Part shown: positions 7,800 through 15,852 of the stretch, one piece after another
Layout of the letters: every line of letters starts with the position of its first letter
Numbering within the stretch: position 1 is the first letter of the stretch
IMG/VR virus record: IMGVR_UViG_3300028876_000011
Span: 1 to 22,278 of that record
Length of the DNA stretch: 22,278 nt
DNA from: a virus
Reading direction: 5' to 3' (one strand)
Notes under the pieces: generated by a model
Databases searched by the model: none
Seen by the model: only the letters and a program-made list of their open reading frames with translations
Told to the model about the DNA's origin: nothing
Position numbers and translations under genes: made by a program

Positions 7800-10700
7800 T
7801 CATGCCGCTATGCGAGCCGGGGCGCTCGCGTTCTGGCGCAGTTGCGTGGTGATGTTATCCACCGCCGCTTTTAGATCCGCCAGCGAGGACACCAGTTCCG
7901 CCGTCTGGGTGCGCGTCTCGACCTGGAGGACCGACGCGATGACCGTGTCGGGTGCCACGTTGGCCACCGCGCCCAGCGCCTCAAGCACCCGCTGGAAGTC
8001 GCTGACGTAGGCTTCGCCAGAGCCAAACACGGCGCGCGAAGCGTTGAGGAATGTGTCGGCGTAGCCTTGCAGTTGCTGGATCGAGGTGTAATCGCCCGCG
8101 CCAGCCGCCCCGGCGACGGCGTTGAACCGGCTGCGCGCCAGAGCGAGCTGGTCCTGCGGCGACAACGGCGAGGCGTTGGAGGTTTGCAGCCCCTGCGCGT
8201 AGGCCACCAGCGAGGTGATCGACCCCGCCGCCGTCGCCGCCGCCGCCTCGCTTTTGGCGGTGATCTCGTCGGCGTATTTCTTGACGATGGCGAGCCGCTC
8301 CTCGCCGAGCGTGACCTCCAGCAGCGACATCTGATCGGCGTAGGACCGCGACGCGGTGTAGCTGTCGCCGAACAGGCCGATCAACTGATCGCGGAAAGCC
8401 ACCCGCTGGCGTGCCGCGCTCAGATCGAAGCTGAACAGTTCCTTGTCCTGGGCGCTGGCCGATCCGGCGTTGACGCGCCGCGCGTTCAGATCCTCGTCAG
8501 CCGTGACCACGGTCTTCCACGCCGCCTCGATCTGTTCGTTATACTTCCTGATGATGGCGAGACGTTCCGCGCCAAGCGTCCGCTCCTCCAGCGCCATCTG
8601 ATCGGCGTAGGCCTGGGTGGACCGGAACGCCTCGCCGAACGAGGCGATCATGCCATCACTGAAATCCTGCCGTTCGCGGTTGGCCCGCACATCGAACGAA
8701 TAGAGTTCCTTGTTGAGGTCGTCATAAGGGCCGGCACTCTTCGTGGCGGCGTTGATGCGGATGTTGAAGTCCTCATCCGCCCTGGTCAGGCTCTTCCACG
8801 CGGCGGTGATCGCCTCGGCGTATTTCCGGACGATCTCGGCTCGCTCCGCGCCATGCACCCGCTCCATCAGGTTGATCTGATCGGCGTAGGCCTGGGTGGT
8901 GCGGTACGCCTGGCCGTAAACCTCGGCAAGCTGGTCGCCGAACTGCTGCGTCTCCCGGTTAGCCTTGATATCGAAGGCGAACAGTTCCTTGCCCCGCGCG
9001 TCGCCAGGCGTGGCGTTGGACAGCCGCACCATCAGATCCTCAAGAGCGTATCGGATCTGTTTTTCCGCCGCGATGATCTGTTCGGCGGCCTGCCTGACGA
9101 GGGCGACGCGCTCCGCTCCCAGCGTCTCCTCCAGTTGCCGCATCTGATCGGCGTAATAGGCGGTGGAGGTGAACGCGTCGCCGAACATATCGACCAGTTG
9201 TTTCTTGTAGGCCGTGCGCTGTTGGTCCGCGCCCTGATCGAAACTCGCCAGCGCGATGGCGCGCGGGTCTTCGCCGTTCGCCTGCATCCGGCGGATGCGG
9301 AGCGTGGTGTCGAAGTCGCGGATCTGGGCGTTCGCCGCATCGCGGATCTTCGCCTCGCCCGCCGCCTGGGCGGCGGTCAGTTCCTCGGTCGCCAGGCCGT
9401 ATTTCTTCGACCCCTCGACCGCCGCGTTGAACGCGTCGTTCAGTTCCTTGACCGCCGCCTCGACCGACCCGGTGGTCTTGCCGAAATTCATCAGCGTCGG
9501 GATCGTACTCTCGACCAGGGTGTGATACTCGGTGATGGCTTTCTGGAGCGTGGCGCTGTCTTCGAAGCCGCGACCTTGCAGGTATTTGTTCAGGTTCGGA
9601 TCATCGGAACTGAAACGTAACTGACTAAAACCAGAAGCAAGATCCTTGAATTTCGATGGATCCTGGAAACCATGAGGCGAGTTCGTGCCCAACTGGCCGA
9701 CCTCGCCGAGCGAAGTCAACTTCAACGCTGTCTGATCGAGATAGGTGTTCAGATTCCGCACGTCAGTCAGCGCCTGTGTGCGCTCCGCGTCGGTATCCAC
9801 GCCCTGTCCCAGTGTCTGCCCGACCTGGGCGTGGCCATCCGAGAGCGACAGCAGCGTTGACGAGAACGGCGAGGCTTTCTTGGGGCCGATGAAGCCACCC
9901 GCGCCGCCACCAAGCGTGCCGCCGATCAGACCACCGATGAGTGTGCCGACACCAGGAATGATGCTGCCAATGATCGCGCCCGCGATGGCACCCGCCGCCG
10001 CGCCAATCTCGGGCGCGTATCCGGTCGTGCCACGCGCTCCCTGGATACCTTCCCCCGCCAGACTGCCAAGCACGAAGCCGCCGCCGATACCGCCAAGAGT
10101 GCCCCCAAGCGTACTCATGCCGGGACCAGCCGCTGTCAGCGGACCACTACCGAATAAGCTACCCGCTCCACTGATAGGCGTACCAAAGATCGTACCGCCA
10201 CCCTGGACGGCGAACAGACTGCCGCCAGGGCCGCCAAGATAGCTGTTGATCGAGCCGCCGATGCCGGTCTTCAGTCCCAGCGCGTCAGCGAGGAAACCGG
10301 CACCTGATGTGCCGACGCTACTGAGAGAGCCGCCAATGCCGTTGGTGGAGCGGCCAGACGTATCGTCGGTCACGCGGCCACTCGCCGCGCCAGCGCCGCC
10401 ACCGAACAGGCCCGAGAGGGCGAGGTCGAGTGTCGGCTGGGTCGGGCCGACGCCAAGGTAATTCAGGAAGGGACCGACGAACGCCAGCTTGAGGAAGGCC
10501 TGCAACACTTGTTGCGCGGCCGCGGTCATCACGTTCTTCCAGTTCACGGCGGCACCCTGGCCGCTGATGAACGCCTGGGTGATCGAGTTGCCGATGGCGT
10601 CGAACGCCTGGGTGAACGCGGTGCTGAGTGAGTTGACCGACGCCTCGGTATTTTTCAGCGCCTGATTCTGGCGCATCAGATCGTCCAGCAATGCCAGCCG

Positions 10701-13700
10701 CGTGGCGGCGTCTTCTTTCTCGGCTCCGGGGGCCATGTTCTTCACGGCCTGTTCGTCCTTCAGTCTCTGAATGACGCGCTCCCGCGCGTCGGCATTCATT
10801 CCCAGAGTTTTGGTCTGAAGCTGGACGACGGCGATCTCGTCCCTGGTGGTATCGTTGGCCTTGTTGAGCGTGACCCTGGCCGCGGCGGCGGCCTGTTTCT
10901 CCATCTCAAGCGTCAACACGGCGGTCGCCTTGGTCGCGTCGTCCGAACCTTCCTTATAGACCTTGTTCGCTTCCGCGAGCGCCTTGTTGGCGATTTCCGT
11001 ATGGAATGCGGAAACCGCGCCCTTCTCCCACGACGCGGCCAAAGCATCGTTGGCGGCGGTGTCTTCCCTGATCGCGCGGACCTGAAGGTCGATCAGGGGG
11101 ACGCTGTCGTACAGTTCCTTGTTGAGCGCCGCCGCCTGTTGCGCCAGCGCGGCGCTGGCCGGATTGGCCGCCGCCGCCTGTTGGGCATATTTTAATCTGG
11201 TCGTGAGTTCCTCGGCCCGACGCGCGGGTGTGTTCGCCGCCTGTTCCGCTTCCAGTTTCCGCGTGGATTCAAGTTGCTGATCGTACAGCTTGTTTATTTG
11301 CGCCTCGGCGGCGATGCGTTTGTCGTTTTCCGGCCCAAACTCCTCCCTTACCGTGACCAGGGCTTTTTCCCTGTTCGCCTGAATCTGCGCCGCTTCCGAT
11401 CCATGTTGCCACGCGAGAGCCATGCGGTTGCTGGCGTCGGTGTCTTCCTTGATTTTACGGATCTTGGCATCGAACGCCGGAATCGATTCGTAGATGTCCT
11501 TCGTCAACCTTTGATGCGACTGCTGCAACGCGACGTTGTTGGGGTCCATCCGCAACAAATCCTCGACAGCCTTTTTCTGTCGCTCAAGCGCCTCGGTGGT
11601 CCTCTGTGGCGTCCCCGCCGCCTCGGCGGCGTTTTTCCGTTCGGTGACGCGGGTCAGTTCGTCAAACTCGGAGTTTATCAACGAGATGGTGGCCGGGAGG
11701 TCTTTACTTTTCTCACCCAGTATCTGCGTCGCCTCGGCGATGGCCTTTACTCTGTTGGTGTTTTGGATGGCGGCGTCGGTGCCGCCCTTCCAGGCATCGC
11801 CCTGCGAAATCTCGGCGTCGATGTTTTGCCTGATGGAGCGGACGAGTTTCTCCGTCGCCGGAACCGCTTCAGAGAGTTGCTTGGTGAGGTCTTGCCGATA
11901 CTGGAGATAAGCCACGTTGTTCGGGTCAACCTTCAACAGATCATCGATGCCCTTGAGCGACTGGGCCAGAGCCTGTGATGTCCGTTCCGGCGTTCCGGCG
12001 GCGGCTTTGTTCGCGGCCTCTCTGGCGATGCGTAAATCGTTGATGAGTTTGATGGTCTTTTCCAGGTTCTGCCCATCGACGCCGACATGCATCGGGTCGG
12101 TTGTTCTGAACGAGTAACCAGAGGTCAGCCCCCACTTCGCCGCGAATCCCAGCATGCGCTCGCGACCAAGATCGCCCTCCGTCCCTTCCTGGTTGGTCCT
12201 GGCGTTGAAATCGACCGCGCCACCCGACGCATGCTTGCTTGGCTGACCGGTGCCCCTGACGGTGGCGTAGGGCCGGTAGCTGGACATCTCGATGATCCGG
12301 TAACCGGTGTCCTCCAGGTCTTTGACGAATCCCTCGAAAGCGGGGGCGAGATCTTTCCGCACCGTGTAATCCACCCCGCTGCGCGTGCGGAGCGTGACCA
12401 TTTCGTCTGGCGTGGCTCTGCTGGAGAGAGTTGACGTTGAGCGATTCCCGGTGCCGCCGATCCCGCTGGTGTAAAGACTGGCTGGTAATCCGCCTGGAAA
12501 CAGCGGCGAGATGCCGCGCGTCACGAATTCTCCGAGCGTGGGACCGCCTCTCTTCGCCACCTCGTTATTGTAGTCGCGCAGTTTTTCCACCACGGCGGCG
12601 ATGGCGTTCTCAATCGTCCCGAGTATCCGCACGACGGGAGAACCCATCTGTTCCATGAAGGATTTGCCGCCCTGCCCCGCCACGGTGAACGCCTTGTTCA
12701 GTCGTTCGCCCGCCCTTTCAAAGTCGGTCACCGATTTCGTGGTGTTTTCCAGCGCCGCGCGTTGCCGGGTCAGATACAGCGTGAACGCGTCGTTGATCTT
12801 CCCCGCGAGTTCCAGATCATGGATGCTTTCAACGAGTTTCGTGTCGAACCCATCCAGCCGCCCGATGAGGGCTTCCGCCGCCTTCGACGGCGAGGTCATG
12901 GATTCGGCGAACCGTTTCGACGCCGCCGGGATATCCTCGCCCAGCGCGAGCGATAGTTTCTCGATATCCTGGGCGAGGGCGACGATGTCGGTTCGATTGC
13001 CCTTGAAATCCATCGCCTTGACGAGCGCGTTTGAGGCGGTGCGCGCGTCCTCGGTCGAGAGCGACGTGGTCCGCGCCAGGATCTTCGCCGCCTCCTCGGC
13101 TTCCGTCGCCATTTCCTTGTAATCGACGCGCGAACCGGACAGGGACTGTTCCAGTCTGCCGACACGCGCCATGGAACTTTCCGCCGCGATGCCGACCGCC
13201 GTGATGGCTCCGGCGACGGCGGCGAAAGCCGCTATCGCCGCGCCGATTGGCGTGACCAATAACGCGAACCCCGAGCCGATCATCTTGAGCGCGCCACCGG
13301 CCATTTCCTTCATGGAAATACCCGACGCCCACATGACATCGGCGACCTGGTGACCTTGTTGGATCAAGGTAATCATGAACGGCTGGCCGGTCGCGATGCC
13401 GGAAAAGAACTGCGACATCTGCACGGTCAACTGCTGCGTCGCGAACTTCATCTGACCAACGGAAGCAGTGCCGTTCTTGACCTTTTGGTCGAGTTCCTCG
13501 TGGCTCTTGCCAGTGTTGTTGATGATGGCGACCTCTCGGTCATAGGTCGCCGCGGCCTGTTTGCGCGCGTTATCCGCCACCACCGTCTGATCGGTGTTGT
13601 GAATCTCCCATTCGCCGATCGAGGTCAGCGTGGCCCGGTATTTTTCGCCCGCGGCGAACAACCGGTCGAACCCGGCACGCTTCGCGTTGAGTTCCGCTTC

Positions 13701-15029
13701 GGTGGGGCCGGTCGCCGTATCGACGGTGACGCCGTCCCTTTTCTTGATCGCCACGACCTCGGCGTCGTAGGCGGCGGTGGTCCGTTTGATCGCCGCCGTG
13801 ATGAGGTCGCTTTCTCCCGGCAGCAACTTCTCGGCCGCCCGCAGACGTTCGATTTCCTTGTCGTATCTCTGGGTCGCGGCGGTCAGCGGATCGATGCTGG
13901 CGCGTAATTTATCCAGATCGACGTGAGCCGTGCCCAGTTCGTTGATCGCCTTGACGTTCGCGTAATACTCATCGGCCAGTTTCGCCAGTTCCGTCTCGAT
14001 CACCTTGGCGCTGGACCCCAGCTTGCCGTGATCGGCGATGACTTCCGCCATCGCGGCCTGATACTTTTGCAGCGCGGCGGTGAGCGGATTGTACTTGGCT
14101 TCCAGTTGGCCCAGTTCCGCGAAGGTTTCTTCCAGTTCCCGCTGGCGCTTCGCTTTCTCCGCGCCGTAAAGCGGGTTGGTGATGGTGAGCGTATTGTCGG
14201 TTTGACGCGCCACCGGAGCCGATCCCGGTGCCACGCGCGGGTCCAGGGTCATCTGGCTCGCCGCGATGACGCCAAGCCTCATGGTGCGGGCCGCGGCCTC
14301 GACATCGGCCATGTGCGCTTCCACGTCGCGCATGCCCTTAACCGCGTCGGAGGTGCTGTTGTACAGCCGCCTGTAGGCGTCCCCGGCCTCGTCTATCGAT
14401 ATGACTTCCTTGTCCAGGGCGAAGCCAACCTCGGCCACCGCGTTGGCGAACGCCTTTTGTTGCGCTTCCAGCGGCACCAGCTTGGCGCGCAGCCCATCGA
14501 CATCGACGGCGACTTCCTTCACCCCCTTGGACAATCGCTCCGCCGTCGTGTTCATAAACGCCATCGCGTCGGCGACATCGATGGTCCCGGCTTCCAACCG
14601 GCCCATGACGGTGATGAGTTCTTTCTCGCGCATCTCCAGTTGTTTCGTCCGCGCGATGGCCTCGTCGTCTTTGATCTTCTTGGCGATCAACAGCGTATCG
14701 ACGCCCTTGATCGCCTGGCCGACCTTGCCCAGTTCCCGCGACAGCGAGGTGTGGGCGAAGATCAGCGGGTCCATGCGGCCCAGGTAGGCGTCGGATTCCG
14801 CCTTCGCCTTGCGGAGCGCCCCCGCCGTGATCGTCAGCGCGTCGGCGGCGTCTATCCCGGCTTCCGCCGCCCGTTCGGTGGCGGCGGTGTTCTCCATGAT
14901 CTTGGCGGTGGTCTTGTCGAACTCGCGTTGCGCCGCCCGCTGCGCCGCCGCCAGTTGCGCCATGCTGAGTTCGGCCTGATCGGCATCGATAATAATCTCG
15001 GTAACGATCCGATTTGTGCTGCCGCTCAC
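7800..15029 (-). CDS. Tape measure protein with embedded M15-type peptidase
   Basis: The start is GTG at 15029, overlapping the chaperone-frame stop as GTGA, with AAGGA upstream. At 2409 residues this is one of the longer tape measures. Residues 1-530 are mostly helical/coiled. Residues about 533-780 match TMP_2-type prophage tape measures, with a hydrophobic stretch near 573-613. Residues about 871-993 look like an M15/VanY-type carboxypeptidase or L-Ala-D-Glu peptidase: Ser-Ser-Tyr-Arg-Pro-Tyr, SKHASGGAVD (His933, Asp940) and DPMHV (His981) supply the expected zinc ligands. Residues about 1007-1393 hold three 128-residue repeats, about 1536-1720 are Gly-rich with a hydrophobic GAAAGAIAGAIIGSIIPGVG segment, and about 1925-2256 hold four 89-93 residue repeats. 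The protein should set tail length, line the tube and assist DNA entry; the peptidase would locally cut peptidoglycan during injection. Confidence 0.95.
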   Translation of the reverse strand: MSGSTNRIVTEIIIDADQAELSMAQLAAAQRAAQREFDKTTAKIMENTAATERAAEAGIDAADALTITAGALRKAKAESDAYLGRMDPLIFAHTSLSRELGKVGQAIKGVDTLLIAKKIKDDEAIARTKQLEMREKELITVMGRLEAGTIDVADAMAFMNTTAERLSKGVKEVAVDVDGLRAKLVPLEAQQKAFANAVAEVGFALDKEVISIDEAGDAYRRLYNSTSDAVKGMRDVEAHMADVEAAARTMRLGVIAASQMTLDPRVAPGSAPVARQTDNTLTITNPLYGAEKAKRQRELEETFAELGQLEAKYNPLTAALQKYQAAMAEVIADHGKLGSSAKVIETELAKLADEYYANVKAINELGTAHVDLDKLRASIDPLTAATQRYDKEIERLRAAEKLLPGESDLITAAIKRTTAAYDAEVVAIKKRDGVTVDTATGPTEAELNAKRAGFDRLFAAGEKYRATLTSIGEWEIHNTDQTVVADNARKQAAATYDREVAIINNTGKSHEELDQKVKNGTASVGQMKFATQQLTVQMSQFFSGIATGQPFMITLIQQGHQVADVMWASGISMKEMAGGALKMIGSGFALLVTPIGAAIAAFAAVAGAITAVGIAAESSMARVGRLEQSLSGSRVDYKEMATEAEEAAKILARTTSLSTEDARTASNALVKAMDFKGNRTDIVALAQDIEKLSLALGEDIPAASKRFAESMTSPSKAAEALIGRLDGFDTKLVESIHDLELAGKINDAFTLYLTRQRAALENTTKSVTDFERAGERLNKAFTVAGQGGKSFMEQMGSPVVRILGTIENAIAAVVEKLRDYNNEVAKRGGPTLGEFVTRGISPLFPGGLPASLYTSGIGGTGNRSTSTLSSRATPDEMVTLRTRSGVDYTVRKDLAPAFEGFVKDLEDTGYRIIEMSSYRPYATVRGTGQPSKHASGGAVDFNARTNQEGTEGDLGRERMLGFAAKWGLTSGYSFRTTDPMHVGVDGQNLEKTIKLINDLRIAREAANKAAAGTPERTSQALAQSLKGIDDLLKVDPNNVAYLQYRQDLTKQLSEAVPATEKLVRSIRQNIDAEISQGDAWKGGTDAAIQNTNRVKAIAEATQILGEKSKDLPATISLINSEFDELTRVTERKNAAEAAGTPQRTTEALERQKKAVEDLLRMDPNNVALQQSHQRLTKDIYESIPAFDAKIRKIKEDTDASNRMALAWQHGSEAAQIQANREKALVTVREEFGPENDKRIAAEAQINKLYDQQLESTRKLEAEQAANTPARRAEELTTRLKYAQQAAAANPASAALAQQAAALNKELYDSVPLIDLQVRAIREDTAANDALAASWEKGAVSAFHTEIANKALAEANKVYKEGSDDATKATAVLTLEMEKQAAAAARVTLNKANDTTRDEIAVVQLQTKTLGMNADARERVIQRLKDEQAVKNMAPGAEKEDAATRLALLDDLMRQNQALKNTEASVNSLSTAFTQAFDAIGNSITQAFISGQGAAVNWKNVMTAAAQQVLQAFLKLAFVGPFLNYLGVGPTQPTLDLALSGLFGGGAGAASGRVTDDTSGRSTNGIGGSLSSVGTSGAGFLADALGLKTGIGGSINSYLGGPGGSLFAVQGGGTIFGTPISGAGSLFGSGPLTAAGPGMSTLGGTLGGIGGGFVLGSLAGEGIQGARGTTGYAPEIGAAAGAIAGAIIGSIIPGVGTLIGGLIGGTLGGGAGGFIGPKKASPFSSTLLSLSDGHAQVGQTLGQGVDTDAERTQALTDVRNLNTYLDQTALKLTSLGEVGQLGTNSPHGFQDPSKFKDLASGFSQLRFSSDDPNLNKYLQGRGFEDSATLQKAITEYHTLVESTIPTLMNFGKTTGSVEAAVKELNDAFNAAVEGSKKYGLATEELTAAQAAGEAKIRDAANAQIRDFDTTLRIRRMQANGEDPRAIALASFDQGADQQRTAYKKQLVDMFGDAFTSTAYYADQMRQLEETLGAERVALVRQAAEQIIAAEKQIRYALEDLMVRLSNATPGDARGKELFAFDIKANRETQQFGDQLAEVYGQAYRTTQAYADQINLMERVHGAERAEIVRKYAEAITAAWKSLTRADEDFNIRINAATKSAGPYDDLNKELYSFDVRANRERQDFSDGMIASFGEAFRSTQAYADQMALEERTLGAERLAIIRKYNEQIEAAWKTVVTADEDLNARRVNAGSASAQDKELFSFDLSAARQRVAFRDQLIGLFGDSYTASRSYADQMSLLEVTLGEERLAIVKKYADEITAKSEAAAATAAGSITSLVAYAQGLQTSNASPLSPQDQLALARSRFNAVAGAAGAGDYTSIQQLQGYADTFLNASRAVFGSGEAYVSDFQRVLEALGAVANVAPDTVIASVLQVETRTQTAELVSSLADLKAAVDNITTQLRQNASAPARIAA
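8260..9260 (-). repeat. Four tandem 267-279 bp repeats in the tape measure C-terminal part
   Basis: The phase marker ctgatcggcg occurs at 8331, 8598, 8877 and 9144, giving offsets of 267, 279 and 267 bases (89, 93 and 89 residues). Each unit reads roughly Phe-Asp-X-X-Ala-X-Arg-X-X-X-X-Phe ... Phe-Gly-X-Ala-Phe-X-Ser-Thr ... Tyr-Ala-Asp-Gln-Met ... Leu-Gly-Ala-Glu-Arg and is predicted to be helical. Changes in copy number would be expected to alter tail length. Confidence 0.85.
10850..12010 (-). repeat. Three tandem ~385 bp repeats in the tape measure centre
   Basis: Three diverged copies of about 128 residues are visible at residues about 1007-1393. Each begins Gly/Asn-Thr-Pro-X-Arg, then a helical stretch with Asp-Pro-Asn-Asn-Val-Ala (Asn-Pro-Ala-Ser-Ala-Ala in the third), Val-Pro ... 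Val/Ile-Arg-X-Ile ... Asp, and Ala-X-X-Trp-X-X-Gly. They follow directly after the peptidase domain. Similarity is clearer in protein than in DNA, so the duplication is old. Confidence 0.75.
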
Positions 15030-15837
15030 TGTTGGGAGTCCTTTTGCGCCTGCGCCTGGGCGCGCAGCCAGAGGTCATCCATCCGCTCGATCAAAGCGAC
15101 CTCCCACGACAAAAGGCTCAGACCCGACAGGCGCGAAAACGCCTCGATGTCTGGCCATTCCAGCGGCGAATGGCCAAAGCCATTGCCGCCTTTCCGTCCA
15201 CGCAGTCGATGGTAGACACGCCAGAGGTACATCATGGACATCGGGAATTCCGGCATCCACAATTCGGCCTCGTATTCGGCCCGCTTCTCCGCGCGCCGTG
15301 AACGGTTCAGCAAACCCTCGAGAGTTTCCCGCCAGGAAACCCCGCTTTTGTCTACTGCGTTAAGTCTGAACTCGCACTCGGCGAAGTCGGTGAGGTCGTC
15401 GCCGAGCGTTTTGTAAAACTTTCGTCGGAATTGAAGTACTCCAGAAGCTGTAAGTAAACTTTCCCGAACGACGGATCGAGCAACAGACCCACGACGTTGT
15501 CGCGCGTGTAGGGATAGTCGGCCCCGTTCAGCTTGATCGGGGTCCAGCCCAGGACGCGGGTGGCGAAGCTTTCCGCGTTCTCCCGGCGCATGTCGTCCGG
15601 TGTGCGATCCGGCTCGATCCATTTACGCCGGTTGACCACCGCCTGTTCGCGCAGCCGGGTCAGCCGCAGCGCGTCCCGCGCGGCGATGTTCGCCGACTCG
15701 ATGGATTTGGGGTGACCGGGACCGGCGAGCGTCCACACCCATGTGGTCGGCGCGCCGGTCAACGGATGAACGATGGCCAGTTCATCCGTCTCCGTCGATT
15801 TGAGGTCACTGAGATCGAAAGCGTCCCCGTTCTCCAT
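15026..15837 (-). CDS. Tail assembly chaperone fusion product (G-T type, -1 frameshift)
   Basis: The second frame is open from about 15622 to its stop at 15026-15028. Upstream of about 15430 it reads like a shadow (Arg/His/Gly-rich). Beyond that it encodes a plausible protein ending with Pro-Leu-Glu-Trp-Pro-Asp-Ile-Glu-Ala-Phe and Glu-Val-Ala-Leu-Ile-Glu-Arg-Met-Asp-Asp-Leu-Trp, typical of the T part of tail chaperones. No good independent start lies in the plausible part. This frame is -1 relative to the first chaperone frame, which fits the programmed frameshift used by many siphoviruses to add a T domain to G. The fusion would chaperone the tape measure during tail assembly. The slip position is inferred; the interval covers the whole fusion. 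Confidence 0.75.
15352..15837 (-). CDS. Tail assembly chaperone, unshifted product (G type)
   Basis: I chose ATG at 15837, which has AAGGAG about five to seven bases upstream; a GTG six bases earlier would sit directly on that ribosome site. The product is about 161 residues. It starts Met-Glu-Asn-Gly-Asp-Ala-Phe-Asp-Leu-Ser-Asp-Leu and has a beta-like section with Pro-Thr-Thr-Trp-Val-Trp. A helical part follows, with Arg-Arg-Lys-Trp-Ile-Glu and Ala-Glu-Ser-Phe-Ala-Thr-Arg-Val-Leu-Gly-Trp. The last residues (Ser/Thr/Pro-rich) read as low-complexity, as expected past a frameshift point. Its place between the major tail protein and the tape measure is the standard one for this chaperone. Confidence 0.85.
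   Translation of the reverse strand: MENGDAFDLSDLKSTETDELAIVHPLTGAPTTWVWTLAGPGHPKSIESANIAARDALRLTRLREQAVVNRRKWIEPDRTPDDMRRENAESFATRVLGWTPIKLNGADYPYTRDNVVGLLLDPSFGKVYLQLLEYFNSDESFTKRSATTSPTSPSASSDLTQ
15408..15421 (-). other. Candidate -1 frameshift site
   Basis: In sense orientation the zero-frame codons run AGT TTT ACA AAA CGC. Two homopolymer tetramers (TTTT at 15418-15415, AAAA at 15412-15409) each let a P-site tRNA re-pair perfectly after slipping back one base, and the -1 frame there continues as Tyr-Lys-Thr-Leu-Gly-Asp-Asp-Leu. It is not a canonical X-XXY-YYZ heptamer. A lambda-like GGGAAAG at about 15461-15467 is in the wrong phase. Confidence 0.45.
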
Positions 15838-15852
15838 AAGCACTCCTTTTTG

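Noticed and set aside
8067-9620. 517-codon open frame on the plus strand opposite the tape measure
   Set aside because: Its Arg/Gly/Leu/Val-rich composition is that of a GC-driven antisense shadow, and it lies wholly within the well-supported tape measure gene.
8260-12010. CRISPR array suggested by repeated blocks
   Set aside because: The repeats are long, coding and contiguous inside one open frame, with no short repeat-spacer pattern.
13923-15215. 430-codon open frame on the plus strand opposite the tape measure start
   Set aside because: Same antisense pattern, Arg- and Asp-rich, no family features, fully overlapped by the real gene and its upstream chaperone.
15461-15467. Lambda-like GGGAAAG slippery site in the chaperone gene
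   Set aside because: It is read as GGG AAA G in the zero frame, not G GGA AAG, so tandem -1 slippage there would mispair.
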